Shown here piece by piece: positions 48,821 to 57,940 of a DNA stretch of 64,000 nucleotides. The notes under the pieces are model-generated. The model saw nothing but the letters and a program-made list of their open reading frames with translations. It was not told where the DNA came from and ran no database searches. The number at the start of each line of letters is the position of its first letter. The stretch's first letter is position 1. The stretch comes from a beta proteobacterium AAP65 (GTDB lineage: Bacteria; Pseudomonadota; Gammaproteobacteria; Burkholderiales; Burkholderiaceae_C). The position numbers and the translations under genes were made by a program. Location of the stretch: positions 34,719 through 98,718 of the forward strand of contig LJHW01000015.1 in assembly GCA_001295865.1 (NCBI GenBank). Reading direction: 5' to 3'.

Positions 48821-50038
48821 ATGACCGATCAAGCGACAGCAGTTCCATCCAGTGACGTCAAGCCCCCACCTTGGCTAGACATGCTTACAGCGATAGGTCG
48901 GGGCAAGCGTCTCATTGGCTTCAGCACACTGATTGCTATCGCCATAGGAATAGTCATTTCACTAGTGGTGCCACCAACCTTTACTGCTCGAGCAAGCTTG
49001 ATGCCACCGAGTTCGCAGCAGGGCGGCGGCGGCGCTGCGGCTTCATTGGCTGCGCTCAGCGCGCTCGGGGGACTCAGTGGTGGTTTAGGTGTAAAGACTC
49101 CTGATGAGTTGTATGTGGCATTACTTCGTAGCGATAGTGTGACCCGAGTCTTGGGGGAGCGCTTCGGCCTTATGGCTCGCTACCAAGTGAACGACTTTGA
49201 GGCATTGAGGCGCGCGTTGGCTCGCCACGTGCGCATTTCCGCAGACAAGAAATCGGGCATCATCACCATCGAGGTCGACGACAAGGAGCCTAAGTTCGCT
49301 GCCGAATTAGCCAATGCACACACGCCCGAAGTCGCCAAGCTGATGACGCGGCTGGCTGTCAGTGAAGCCCAACAGCGCCGTGTCTTCTTTGAGCAGCAAC
49401 TGAAGGAGACCAAAGAGAATCTCGTCAAAGCCGAGACGGCCTTACGACATTTCCAGGAGAAATCCGGCATGTTGGTGCTGGAGAAGCAGGCGGAGGTGCT
49501 ACTGGGTGGCGTGGCGCAATTGCGCAGCCTGATCGCTGACCGCGAGGTACGACTTAGGGTGCTGCGCACCTCGGCTACAGCCCAGAATCCGGAAGTGATT
49601 AGGCTGAACACAGAAGTCTCTGCGTTGCGCGCCGAGCTTGCTCGCCTAGAAACCGCCGAGTCTGGCGCATCGAGCAGCGGCCCGACGGAAATCGCTGTAG
49701 GACGCCTCCCGGAAGCCGCAATCGAGTACTTGCGTGCACGACGGGAACTCAAGCTGCAGGAGACTCTGCTCGAAGCCATGGTCCGCCAGTATGAATTGGC
49801 GAAACTTGACGAAGCCAAGGAAGGACCACTGTTGCAGCAGGTCGACGTGGCGCTACCGCCAGACGCTAAATCTCGGCCCTCACGAGGACTGATCATCGTA
49901 ACGATGACCGTACTCGGCCTGTTTATCAGCGCCTGCGGAGTGCTCTTTAAGCACTTTGCAAAGAATGGCGGAGCCGCCGCGATCACAACTAGTGATGGCT
50001 GGCTGGCTCTACGCCAGGCTTGGAAGCTGAATGCCTGA
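48821..50038 (+). CDS. Wzz-like polysaccharide co-polymerase / chain-length determinant
   Basis: The 405-residue inner-membrane protein has a first transmembrane helix near residues 32-52 (LIGFSTLIAIAIGIVISLVV), a large periplasmic coiled-coil region (about 60-350, with QQRRVFFEQQLKETKENLVKAE) and a second helix (IIVTMTVLGLFISACGVLF) near the end. There is no C-terminal kinase domain or Tyr cluster. It would control chain length together with the Wzy-like protein at 56.8 kb. Codon use matches the Wza-like gene, not the surrounding genome. Confidence 0.9.
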   Translation: MTDQATAVPSSDVKPPPWLDMLTAIGRGKRLIGFSTLIAIAIGIVISLVVPPTFTARASLMPPSSQQGGGGAAASLAALSALGGLSGGLGVKTPDELYVALLRSDSVTRVLGERFGLMARYQVNDFEALRRALARHVRISADKKSGIITIEVDDKEPKFAAELANAHTPEVAKLMTRLAVSEAQQRRVFFEQQLKETKENLVKAETALRHFQEKSGMLVLEKQAEVLLGGVAQLRSLIADREVRLRVLRTSATAQNPEVIRLNTEVSALRAELARLETAESGASSSGPTEIAVGRLPEAAIEYLRARRELKLQETLLEAMVRQYELAKLDEAKEGPLLQQVDVALPPDAKSRPSRGLIIVTMTVLGLFISACGVLFKHFAKNGGAAAITTSDGWLALRQAWKLNA

Positions 50039-50298
50039 TCACGCGTGAAATGCAACGAGGTGTTGCGCCGCAATGCTCAGCACCGTCTATAGAGTCGTCG
50101 GCGATCGTGCCAGACGCTGCGTTTGCGGTGGATGCGCGATATCTGGACAGCTCTTGGTTGGTTAAACCTTGTACTTCAGAAGCTCTAGTCAGATCCTCGG
50201 GCCGACGACGACAGCGGCGCCTGTGAGGGCTGGGGCCGGGCGCCCAGTCAACATCTCACGGGCGGCGTTTTAAGCTCATCATGGACCGCCTTGATTTG
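50039..50298. other. Gene-free junction between converging halves of the polysaccharide locus
   Basis: No convincing gene is found. The left 180 bp keeps the lower-GC composition of the export genes and the right end returns to high GC near 50.2 kb. Short frames such as 50020-50226 show no domain. It may be the remnant edge of a recombination event. Confidence 0.4.
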
Positions 50299-51516
50299 CT
50301 AGCGCGCCGGTCGTAGCCAGCCTTCTAGCTTCGTGATCAGCACCGAACGATCGAACTCTTGAGCGCAGTAGCGACGCGCATGTGCGCCCATCATCTGGCG
50401 CTCGGCTGGCGTCAGAGCCGCCAACCGCAGTGTCAAGGCAGCCAGAGCGGATCCGTCTCCAGCAGGCGCGGCCCAACCGGCACCGGACTCGGCGATAACG
50501 CGCGCGCCCTCGCCATCCATCATGCCCAGCACGGGGCGGCCAGCGGCCAGGTAGGTCTGCACCTTGCCCGGGATGGTCATGCTGAAGATAGGTTCACGGC
50601 GCAGCGAGACCAGCAGCGCGTCGGCCCCCTGGAAGAATGAGGGCATGCGCTCCAGCGGGTGGCGACCCATCATGAACACGCTGGCCTGCAGCCTGCGCCG
50701 CGTAATCTCGTCGCGCACCCAGGGCGCCGCACGACCGTCGCCGACAATGATCCAGCGGATGTGGGCCTGCTCGCGCAGCGCCTGGGCAGCATCGAGGATG
50801 GCCGGGAAGTCCTGGGAGTCGCCAATATTGCCGGCGAAAACGATCTTGAAGGCGCCGTCGTGCGGTGCCAGCTCGGGCGCCGGTGCGACAGGCTGAGCAT
50901 CCTGCATCACGCCTTCGGCCCAGCCCGGGAAGTACAGCACTCGCGTGGCGCCGCCGGCCTGGGCCTCGATCTTGGGCAGGAAGGCCATGGACTGCCCCAG
51001 CACCATGTCGCAGCGCCGGTAGATGAAGCTCACCATGCGCCCCACCGCGGCTAGCACACGCGGCGACTTCACCACGCCCACGGCGGCCAAGGTGTCGGGC
51101 CACAGGTCCAGCACCCACAGCGCGGTGCGCGCGCGCTTGAGGCGGCGCAGCACCACAGCCGGCAGCGCCGACATGATGGGCGAAGGCTGGAAAGCGAAGA
51201 TGGCGTCGAAGCGTCGCCCGCGCAGCCTCCAAGGGCCCAGCAGACTGCCCGCGGCGGCAAAGCTAAGGTAGTTCAGCACCAGGCCCAGGCTGTTGCGACC
51301 ACGTGCCACCATGGGCACACGCAGCACCTCGGCGCCTTCGTAGCAGGCAAAGGCCGCCGGGTTTGCGCGGTAGGCCGGGTAGACCGCTCCGTCGGGGTAG
51401 TTAGGCTGGCCGGTGAGTACGGTAACTTCGTGCCCGCGCTTCACCAATTCGGCCACCAGGTCGTTGACGCGGAAGTTCTCGGGCCAGAAGTACTGGCTCA
51501 CCACCAACAGGCGCAA
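50299..51516 (-). CDS. Family 4 glycosyltransferase, WbuB-like
   Basis: The 405-residue GT-B enzyme starts MRLLVVSQYFWPENFRVNDL, a hallmark of WbuB/WcaI-type transferases. It has the C-terminal nucleotide-sugar segment with VFAGNIGDSQDFPAILDAA and the IPGKVQTYLAAGRPVLG motif. In E. coli O26-type loci WbuB accompanies FnlABC and transfers N-acetyl-L-fucosamine; the same role is inferred here. It is last in the minus-strand chain. Confidence 0.87.
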   Translation of the reverse strand: MRLLVVSQYFWPENFRVNDLVAELVKRGHEVTVLTGQPNYPDGAVYPAYRANPAAFACYEGAEVLRVPMVARGRNSLGLVLNYLSFAAAGSLLGPWRLRGRRFDAIFAFQPSPIMSALPAVVLRRLKRARTALWVLDLWPDTLAAVGVVKSPRVLAAVGRMVSFIYRRCDMVLGQSMAFLPKIEAQAGGATRVLYFPGWAEGVMQDAQPVAPAPELAPHDGAFKIVFAGNIGDSQDFPAILDAAQALREQAHIRWIIVGDGRAAPWVRDEITRRRLQASVFMMGRHPLERMPSFFQGADALLVSLRREPIFSMTIPGKVQTYLAAGRPVLGMMDGEGARVIAESGAGWAAPAGDGSALAALTLRLAALTPAERQMMGAHARRYCAQEFDRSVLITKLEGWLRPAR

Positions 51517-51569
51517 TGCGAACCCTTCAGAGCGTGATGAGTAGCCATGAACGAAAGATGTTCATGCGC

Positions 51570-52700
51570 TCATTGTTCGCGCCAAACCACGCGGCGTACG
51601 TAGTCGGTGTAGCTGTGCACGATACGCAGCACTTTGTCCGACACGTTTGGCATGCTGTAGTCAGCTACCAGTCGCAACGAACGTGTATCACCGCGGGGCT
51701 GGCTGGCCAGGATGCTCAAGCCCTGCAGCACCCGTTCGACCTCCAAGCCCGTCATCATGACTGCTGCCTCTTCCATGCCTTCGGGCCGTTCGTGCGCCTC
51801 GCGCAGGTTCAGCGCCGGGAAGTTGAGGATGGACGATTCCTCGTTGATAGTGCCGCTGTCGGACAGCACCGCGCGCGCCGACAGCTGCAGCTTTACGTAG
51901 TCCAGGAACCCTAGCGGCTTGAGCAGGCGCACCAGTGGGTGGAAGCTGACACCCAGCGCGGTGATGCGCTTCTGCGTTCGCGGGTGGGTGGACACGATGA
52001 GCGGAAGGCCGTGCGTTTCGGCTACCGCGTTGAGTAAGCCCACCAGCTTGGCGAAGACGCGGTCGCTGTCAATGTTCTCCTCGCGGTGCGCGCTGACGAC
52101 GAAGTAGCCCTCGGCCTGCAGCTGCAGGCGCTGCAGCACGTCGGAGGCCTCGATGCGCTCGCGGTAGTGCGTCAGCACCTCGAACATGGGGCTGCCGGTC
52201 TTGATGACCATGTCCGGCGGCAGGCCCTCGCGCAGCAGGTACTCGCGCGCGATGCTGCTGTAGGTAAGGTTGATGTCGGCCGTGTGGTCGACGATGCGGC
52301 GGTTGATCTCCTCGGGTACACGCTGATCGAAACAACGGTTGCCGGCCTCCATGTGGAAGACCGGGATCTTGCGCCGCTTTGCCGGCAGCACCGCCAGGCA
52401 GCTGTTGGTGTCGCCCAGCACCAGCATGGCGTCGGGCTGCTCGGTGGCCAGCACCTTGTCGACAGCGATGATGATGTTGCCGATAGTGTCTACCGCCGAG
52501 CCACCGGCCGCGCCCAGGAAGTGGGCCGGCTTGCGCACGCCCAGGTCGTCGAAGAAGACCTGGTTCAGTTCGTAGTCGTAGTTCTGGCCGGTGTGCACCA
52601 GCACGTGGTCGCAGTGCTCGTCCAGCCGCGCCATCACACGCGACAGGCGGATGATCTCGGGCCGCGTGCCCACCACAGTCAAGACCTTGAGCTTCTTCAT
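51570..52700 (-). CDS. fnlC: FnlC-like UDP-sugar 2-epimerase (UDP-L-FucNAc formation)
   Basis: The 376-residue protein is a WecB-fold epimerase ([64 protein letters not shown]). Directly following FnlA and FnlB homologues, it should catalyse the last C-2 epimerisation giving UDP-N-acetyl-L-fucosamine. ATG 52700 overlaps the fnlB stop by four bases. A generic UDP-GlcNAc 2-epimerase is the alternative; context decides. Confidence 0.88.
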   Translation of the reverse strand: MKKLKVLTVVGTRPEIIRLSRVMARLDEHCDHVLVHTGQNYDYELNQVFFDDLGVRKPAHFLGAAGGSAVDTIGNIIIAVDKVLATEQPDAMLVLGDTNSCLAVLPAKRRKIPVFHMEAGNRCFDQRVPEEINRRIVDHTADINLTYSSIAREYLLREGLPPDMVIKTGSPMFEVLTHYRERIEASDVLQRLQLQAEGYFVVSAHREENIDSDRVFAKLVGLLNAVAETHGLPLIVSTHPRTQKRITALGVSFHPLVRLLKPLGFLDYVKLQLSARAVLSDSGTINEESSILNFPALNLREAHERPEGMEEAAVMMTGLEVERVLQGLSILASQPRGDTRSLRLVADYSMPNVSDKVLRIVHSYTDYVRRVVWREQ

Positions 52701-53815
52701 GACAGGGCCACCTTCATAGCGGTGGTATCGGGCAGCTGGCGGTCGAAGATTTCGTTGGCCCACAGCATCACCACCATTTCGTCGTCGCCGATGTTGGTGA
52801 TGTTGTGCGACCAGCCGGGGATGGACTCGACCACCTCGGGCACTTCACCCGAGACCGTGCGTTCGTAGGTCTCGTCGGTGAGGATGTGGCGGAAGCCGAA
52901 GCGTGCCCTGCCCTTGATGACGAGGAACTTCTCGGTCTTGGTGTGGTGGTAGTGCTCGCCGCGCGTGATGCCCGGGTGCGCGGTGAAGTACGAGAACTGC
53001 CCGCAGTCGGGCGTCTTGAGCATCTCGACGAAGACGCCGCGCGGGTCGGCATGGCGCACCAGGCCATAGCCGAAGGCCTCGGTGGGCAGCATGCTGATGT
53101 AGGTGGCATAGAGCGCGCGCACCAGGCCCGTACCGACACGCGGCGTGAGCAGCGTGGCGCGGCTTTCGGGGAAGGCGCGGATGGTGTCGGCCAGTTCGCC
53201 GACCGTGGTCTCGTAGACCGGCTCCGCGTCGACGAAGCCCGCAGGCGGCGCACTGGCGGGGTCCAGCAGCTTCAGCAGCACGGCGGCCAGGTCATCGACG
53301 TAGATCAGGCGCAGCGGTGCCGCCGGGTCGTTGACGGTGATGGGCAGGCCCCGCGCCGTGTTGTGGCAGAACGTGGCCACGGCCGAGTTGTAGTTCGGCC
53401 GGCTCCACTTGCCGAAGACGTTGGGCATGCGCAGCAGGTGCACCCGCGCGCCGGTCCTGGCACCGTAGGCGAGCAGGGTGTCTTCGGCCTGGCGCTTGCT
53501 CAGGCCGTAGGGGTTGTCCATCGCTGCCTGCGTGGACGACGCGAAGGCCACGGCCGGCGCCCTTGGCAGCGCGGCCAGCGCTTCGCACAGGGTCTGCGTG
53601 AAGCCGGCATTGCCCTGCGCGAACTCGGCCACGTCCTTGGGCCGGTTCACGCCGGCTAGATGGAAGACGAAGTCGGCGCCGGCCAGCCGGGCCGGCAGTT
53701 CGTGGGCCGGGGTCTGGCGGTCGATGCCCGCCACGTCGGTGAAGCCGCGTTCGCGCAGGTGCACGCGCAGGTTCTGCGCGATGAAGCCCTGGCTACCGGT
53801 GATGACGATGCGCAT
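52697..53815 (-). CDS. fnlB: FnlB-like bifunctional epimerase/reductase (SDR plus cupin)
   Basis: The 372-residue protein has an N-terminal Rossmann SDR domain ([16 protein letters not shown], then [12 protein letters not shown] with Tyr-x3-Lys) and a C-terminal cupin domain with His metal ligands ([21 protein letters not shown] region). This two-domain layout is that of Cap5F/WbjC/FnlB, the second enzyme of UDP-L-FucNAc synthesis, which does C-3 epimerisation and C-4 reduction. It starts 5 bases after fnlA. Confidence 0.92.
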   Translation of the reverse strand: MRIVITGSQGFIAQNLRVHLRERGFTDVAGIDRQTPAHELPARLAGADFVFHLAGVNRPKDVAEFAQGNAGFTQTLCEALAALPRAPAVAFASSTQAAMDNPYGLSKRQAEDTLLAYGARTGARVHLLRMPNVFGKWSRPNYNSAVATFCHNTARGLPITVNDPAAPLRLIYVDDLAAVLLKLLDPASAPPAGFVDAEPVYETTVGELADTIRAFPESRATLLTPRVGTGLVRALYATYISMLPTEAFGYGLVRHADPRGVFVEMLKTPDCGQFSYFTAHPGITRGEHYHHTKTEKFLVIKGRARFGFRHILTDETYERTVSGEVPEVVESIPGWSHNITNIGDDEMVVMLWANEIFDRQLPDTTAMKVALS

Positions 53816-53820
53816 GGCCT

Positions 53821-54849
53821 TCAGTCCTCGGCTACGGCCGCTTCGCCGCGCACGATGCGCTGGATGAAGTCCAGCTTCATCAGCAGCGCCTTCATGCCTT
53901 CGACGTCGAGCTGCCGCGTGTTGTGCGAGTTGTAGTCCTCGGCCATGGTGATCTTGCGTTCGCCGTCTTCCACGAACTTGGCGTAGTTGAGGTCGCGGCC
54001 GTCGGGCGGCACGCGGTAGTAGTCGCCGCGGTCCTCGGCGGCAGCCATTTCCTCGCGGCTGAGCAGCGCCTCGTAGAGCTTCTCGCCGTGGCGGGTGCCG
54101 ATCTCGCGCACCTCGTGGCCGGGCCGCTGCAGCAGCTCGAGCAGCGCCTGCGTCAGCACGGCCACCGTGGCTGCGGGCGCCTTCTGCACGAAGATCTCGC
54201 CATTGGCACCGTGTTCGAAGGCGTAGTTCACCAGTTCGACCGCGTCGTCCAGCGTCATCATGAAACGCGTCATGGCGGGGTCGGTCACGGTGATGGGCTG
54301 GCCGCGCAGCACCTGATCGACGAACAGCGGAATGACCGATCCGCGCGAGGCCATCACGTTGCCGTAGCGCGTGCCGCAGATCACCGTGCCCGTGCCTTCG
54401 AGGTTGCGCGACACCGCCACCATCACCTTTTCCATCATCGCCTTGGAGATGCCCATGGCGTTGATCGGGTACACGGCCTTGTCGGTGCTCAGGCAGACCA
54501 CGCGCTTGACGCCGGCATCAATGGCGGCCTCGAGCACGTTCTCGGTGCCCAGCACGTTGGTGCGCACGGCTTCCATGGGGTGGAACTCGCACGAAGGCAC
54601 CTGCTTGAGCGCCGCGGCGTGGAAGCAGTAGTCGACGCCGCGCAGCGCATTGCGCAGGCTGCGGCGGTCGCGCACGTCGCCGATGTAGAAGCGCAGCTTG
54701 TCGCTGCGGAAGCGCTTGCGCATGTCGTCCTGCTTCTTCTCGTCGCGGCTGAAGATGCGGATCTCCTGGATGGGCGAATCGAGAAAGCGCTTGAGCACGG
54801 CGTGTCCGAAGGACCCGGTGCCGCCGGTGATGAGCAAGGTGCCTTGCAA
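53821..54849 (-). CDS. fnlA: FnlA-like UDP-GlcNAc 4,6-dehydratase/5-epimerase
   Basis: The 342-residue extended SDR has the NAD motif LLITGGTGSFGHAVL, STDKAVYPINAMGISKA and RYGNVMASRGSVIPLF. A Met takes the place of the usual catalytic Tyr in the MxxxK motif (MGISK), as known for the CapE/WbjB group. It makes the first 4-keto-6-deoxy intermediate on the way to UDP-L-FucNAc. The FnlA-B-C order along the transcript matches the order of the pathway. Confidence 0.93.
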   Translation of the reverse strand: MQGTLLITGGTGSFGHAVLKRFLDSPIQEIRIFSRDEKKQDDMRKRFRSDKLRFYIGDVRDRRSLRNALRGVDYCFHAAALKQVPSCEFHPMEAVRTNVLGTENVLEAAIDAGVKRVVCLSTDKAVYPINAMGISKAMMEKVMVAVSRNLEGTGTVICGTRYGNVMASRGSVIPLFVDQVLRGQPITVTDPAMTRFMMTLDDAVELVNYAFEHGANGEIFVQKAPAATVAVLTQALLELLQRPGHEVREIGTRHGEKLYEALLSREEMAAAEDRGDYYRVPPDGRDLNYAKFVEDGERKITMAEDYNSHNTRQLDVEGMKALLMKLDFIQRIVRGEAAVAED

Positions 54850-54859
54850 TTGGTACTCC

Positions 54860-55339
54860 TCAGGAGTTTGGTGTGGGTTCAGCGAAGCGCGGGCGGATCA
54901 CGCGTGCCGGGTTGCCGGCCACGATGACCCCGGGCGGCACGTCGCGCAGCACCACCGAGCCAGCGGCGACGATGGATCCGTCGCCGATGGTGATGCCGTT
55001 GAGGATGACGGCGCCGTGGCCCAGCCAGCAGTCGCGCCCGATGTGCGTGGGCTTCCAGTGTTCGCGGCCGCTGTCGATCATGGGCACGCCGGGCTTGTCA
55101 AAGGCGTGGTCGCCGCCGACCACCGCCACCGAACTGGCGAGCATGGTGCAGTCGCCGATGGTGATGTCGCCGTCGAGGTAGCAGTAGCGGCCCACGTATA
55201 CGCGGTCGCCCAGGCTCACGCGGCCAGGGTAGACGAAGAGCGACTTGTCCAGCCGGCAGTCGCGGCCCACGTGGCGGAAACGGTAGAGGAAGGTGGTCTG
55301 CAGCCTCAGCAGCAGCCAGCGCACGAGCTTGCGGATCAT
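54860..55339 (-). CDS. Hexapeptide-repeat O-acetyltransferase
   Basis: The 159-residue protein has left-handed beta-helix hexapeptide repeats (VGRYCYLDGDITIGDCTMLAS, HIGRDCWLGHGAVILNGITIGDGSIVAAGSVV in parts) and the catalytic His in GGDHAF. The layout is that of WcaF/maltose-type acetyltransferases. It probably acetylates a sugar of the repeat unit. ATG 55339 overlaps the preceding gene by four bases. Confidence 0.9.
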   Translation of the reverse strand: MIRKLVRWLLLRLQTTFLYRFRHVGRDCRLDKSLFVYPGRVSLGDRVYVGRYCYLDGDITIGDCTMLASSVAVVGGDHAFDKPGVPMIDSGREHWKPTHIGRDCWLGHGAVILNGITIGDGSIVAAGSVVLRDVPPGVIVAGNPARVIRPRFAEPTPNS

Positions 55340-56802
55340 GGCGCAGTCGGGGTGGAGGCGGCCGCGTGCACGGCCGGTTCGGCCTCCTGTGCATGGAACG
55401 CGGCCGCACGCATCCAGGCGTCCTCGGGCAAGAGGCCGCGCAGCACCTGCTCGGCGTCCTGCAGCGTGATGGTCATGATGGGCGGCGTGAAGTACAAAGC
55501 AGGCTCGAAGGTAGCCCCGGCATAGACCAGGACGGGCGCCACCCCCCGCGCATCGAAGAAGACCGTGGAATTGATGGTGACGAAGATCGGGCGAAACGCA
55601 TCCAGCGCAGCCCAGTCGTACACCGGTTCGCCCTGGAAGGACCGATGCGTTGCCCCCTTGCGCGCCTGGCGCGAGTTGGGGTGCATCTTGACCCGGTATT
55701 GTAGGCAGAGCACCTGGGCCAGGCGGGCCAGTTCGGCGTCCAGCTGCGCCTGCACGGCTTCCTCGGCCTTCAGCGGGCTGAGGTCGAAGGGCTGGTGGAT
55801 CAGTACCAGCGCCGCGGGCTTGCCGGCGGCCGTCGAGTAGTGCGACAGGCCCGTGATCTGGCGCTTCTCGGTGGCCAGCGGTATGTAGCGGATATCGGGG
55901 TTGCGCTTGACGTAGAAGTCGCTCTGGGCCGGCGCCAGCACGCGGAATTCGCTGTAGGCGATGTGCGGGCAGTAGTTGCCCACGCCGTGGGCCGTGTTGA
56001 CCACCTTCACGCAGGCAGCCAGCAGCGGCTGGTACAGCACCAGGCTGGCGGTCTCGAATTCGTCGCTGGTCATCAGCTGACGGGGACGCTGCGCCAGCAG
56101 TTCCTGCGCGTGGCGGGCGTTGGCGCGCATCTCGGCCTGCGCCAGCAGCAGGTCGTTGGGCTGCCGGCGCAGCAGGCCAGCCAGGATGGCAGGCAGGCTG
56201 TAGGGCATACCCGCCAACGAGACCTGGATGCCTTCCCGACGGCACCAGCGCAGGAAACGCACCTGGCGCATCACGTTCAGCGCGAAGGGATAGACCAGCA
56301 CCTGGCCCTGCCGCACTTCGGCCGGGTACATCGCGGCGCTGACCTCGACCCAGGCGCGCACGAGCGTGTCGCCAGCTGCGGCACGGCCTGCAAGCAGGCG
56401 GAACAGACGGTGCAGCAACGCCTTGGCCAGCAGCAGGCCGACGTGGTTCCAGCCGATGAACGGCTCGGCCGTGCCGGTAAAGGGCTCGATGCGCACGCCC
56501 TGGCCCCAGCCCGGCGGCAGCATCTCGCGCACGCTCGCGTTGACGCACATACCCTGCACCGGCACTGCCGAGCGCTGCACGTAGGCCACCAGCGCCGTGG
56601 CCTTGCGCGCGGCATTCGACTTCAGCGCGTACAGGTTCTCGAGCACCTTACGCGCCACGGGGTCGTCGCTGCGCCGGTGCGCCACCGCGCGGCAGATCTC
56701 GTAGTGCAATTCGGTCTGGTAGAGGTCGAAGGACGTCTCCCGCACGATGTCGTCCAGCGACACCCTGCGCCCGTCGGCATGCAGGACGGTCTCAGGGTTC
56801 AC
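55336..56802 (-). CDS. Unassigned 488-residue polysaccharide-locus protein, possible transferase
   Basis: No family is recognised with confidence. The soluble protein lacks a signal peptide and has an alpha/beta pattern. The middle segment NTAHGVGNYCPHIAYSEFRV, then SDFYVKRNP, recalls GT-B-like or CDP-glycerol-transferase-like proteins, where a His-Gly in such a position binds the donor. The C-terminal half has alternating strands (LVLIHQPFDLSPL, VKMHPNSRQARKG, IFVTINSTVFFDARG) with a His/Pro pair reminiscent of capsule transferases. Genes on both sides overlap it, so it belongs to the operon. Confidence 0.7.
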   Translation of the reverse strand: MNPETVLHADGRRVSLDDIVRETSFDLYQTELHYEICRAVAHRRSDDPVARKVLENLYALKSNAARKATALVAYVQRSAVPVQGMCVNASVREMLPPGWGQGVRIEPFTGTAEPFIGWNHVGLLLAKALLHRLFRLLAGRAAAGDTLVRAWVEVSAAMYPAEVRQGQVLVYPFALNVMRQVRFLRWCRREGIQVSLAGMPYSLPAILAGLLRRQPNDLLLAQAEMRANARHAQELLAQRPRQLMTSDEFETASLVLYQPLLAACVKVVNTAHGVGNYCPHIAYSEFRVLAPAQSDFYVKRNPDIRYIPLATEKRQITGLSHYSTAAGKPAALVLIHQPFDLSPLKAEEAVQAQLDAELARLAQVLCLQYRVKMHPNSRQARKGATHRSFQGEPVYDWAALDAFRPIFVTINSTVFFDARGVAPVLVYAGATFEPALYFTPPIMTITLQDAEQVLRGLLPEDAWMRAAAFHAQEAEPAVHAAASTPTAP

Positions 56803-57940
56803 GTCGCGGCCCGCGGAAGAGAGGGCTGGCCTCGATCAGGACGGCGTACAGCATCAGGATGTGCGGGTGCTTCAGGAAGTTCTGGAACATCGACCCGGCG
56901 AGCACGAAGACCACCACGGCCGCGAAGCGCAGGCCGCCGCTGCGCCAGCTGCCGCGCGGCGGCACCAGCAGCAGCAGGAAGATCGCCAGCGCGGGCAGCC
57001 CGTGGCGCACGGCGATGTCGAGATAGGAGTTGTGGAACGAGGGGTGCCCAGTGAAGCCGATGGACTCGTCGAGCAGCACGCCTCCGTAGCCGACCCAGGG
57101 CGACTGCTGCACCAGGCCCAGCGCGAAGGAGTAGATGTCGTCGCGGTCGTCGAAGACCAGCAGGCGGTCGAGGAAGTTGGTGTCGACTTCCACCACCTGC
57201 AGCAGGGGCAGCAGCACCGCCAGGAGCAGGGCCGCGCCGCCGAAAGCCAGCAGCGTGCCCAGGCGCAGCCGCGCCAGCTGCAGCAGCAGCGAAGCGGCCA
57301 GGAACAGGGCCAGCGCGATGAGCGGCGTGCGCGAGGTGGTCAAAACTGCGGCCACCAGCAGCAGCGCGGCCTGCCAGGGCCGCCCGAACATGGTGGCATT
57401 GAGCAGGAAGGCCAGCGCCAGCATGAAGGCCATGTAGTTCGGCCAGTCGGGGAAGATGCCCGAGCCCCAGAGCCTGAAGTCGGGCACGCTGAACAACAGC
57501 AGCCCGTTGTCCCAGATGCGCAGGTAGAACGCCATCGCGATGACGAGCACCGCCCAGATCAGCATGGCCCGGCAGAAGCCCAGCAGCAGCGCGCGCTTGT
57601 CGGCGATGCAGTCCGGGAACAGGAACAGCAGGAAGAAGAAGCTCGTGGTGATGATGCGCACCGCATCGATGTTGTTGCGGGTCAGGCCGGCGACGTTGGA
57701 CACCAGGGCCAGGGCGATCAGCGCCACCATGCCCAGTTCGCGCCCGATGCCCGCGCCCGGCGGCCGCGGCCTGCGCCGCAGCAGGGCGACGAAGAAGCAG
57801 GCGAAGCCGAACACGTACAGCGGCGGCGCCGGCACCGCGATGGGCAGGCCCAGCAGGAAGCCCACGCGCCAGGCGAAGCGCGTGTCGGCCTCAGCCACCT
57901 GCCCCGGCGGGGCGGCGTCTAGTGCGAGCGCCGATGACAC
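56792..57940 (-). CDS. O-antigen polymerase/ligase-like membrane protein (Wzy or WaaL)
   Basis: The protein has about ten to twelve hydrophobic helices and a larger periplasmic loop holding GYGGVLLDESIGFTGHPSFHNSYLDIAVRHGLP, a motif arrangement typical of the Wzy_C (O-antigen ligase/polymerase) family. With the flippase next door it would polymerise repeat units, or ligate them to lipid A core. No ATG is well placed. GTG 57940, overlapping the flippase stop by 22 bases and preceded by GGCAGG, is the best start (382 residues), but uncertain. Confidence 0.82.
   Translation of the reverse strand: MSSALALDAAPPGQVAEADTRFAWRVGFLLGLPIAVPAPPLYVFGFACFFVALLRRRPRPPGAGIGRELGMVALIALALVSNVAGLTRNNIDAVRIITTSFFFLLFLFPDCIADKRALLLGFCRAMLIWAVLVIAMAFYLRIWDNGLLLFSVPDFRLWGSGIFPDWPNYMAFMLALAFLLNATMFGRPWQAALLLVAAVLTTSRTPLIALALFLAASLLLQLARLRLGTLLAFGGAALLLAVLLPLLQVVEVDTNFLDRLLVFDDRDDIYSFALGLVQQSPWVGYGGVLLDESIGFTGHPSFHNSYLDIAVRHGLPALAIFLLLLVPPRGSWRSGGLRFAAVVVFVLAGSMFQNFLKHPHILMLYAVLIEASPLFRGPRREP

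Noticed and set aside
50020..50226. Small gene of 68 codons downstream of the Wzz-like gene
   Set aside because: It overlaps the previous gene, has no ribosome binding site or recognisable domain, and looks like a chance frame.
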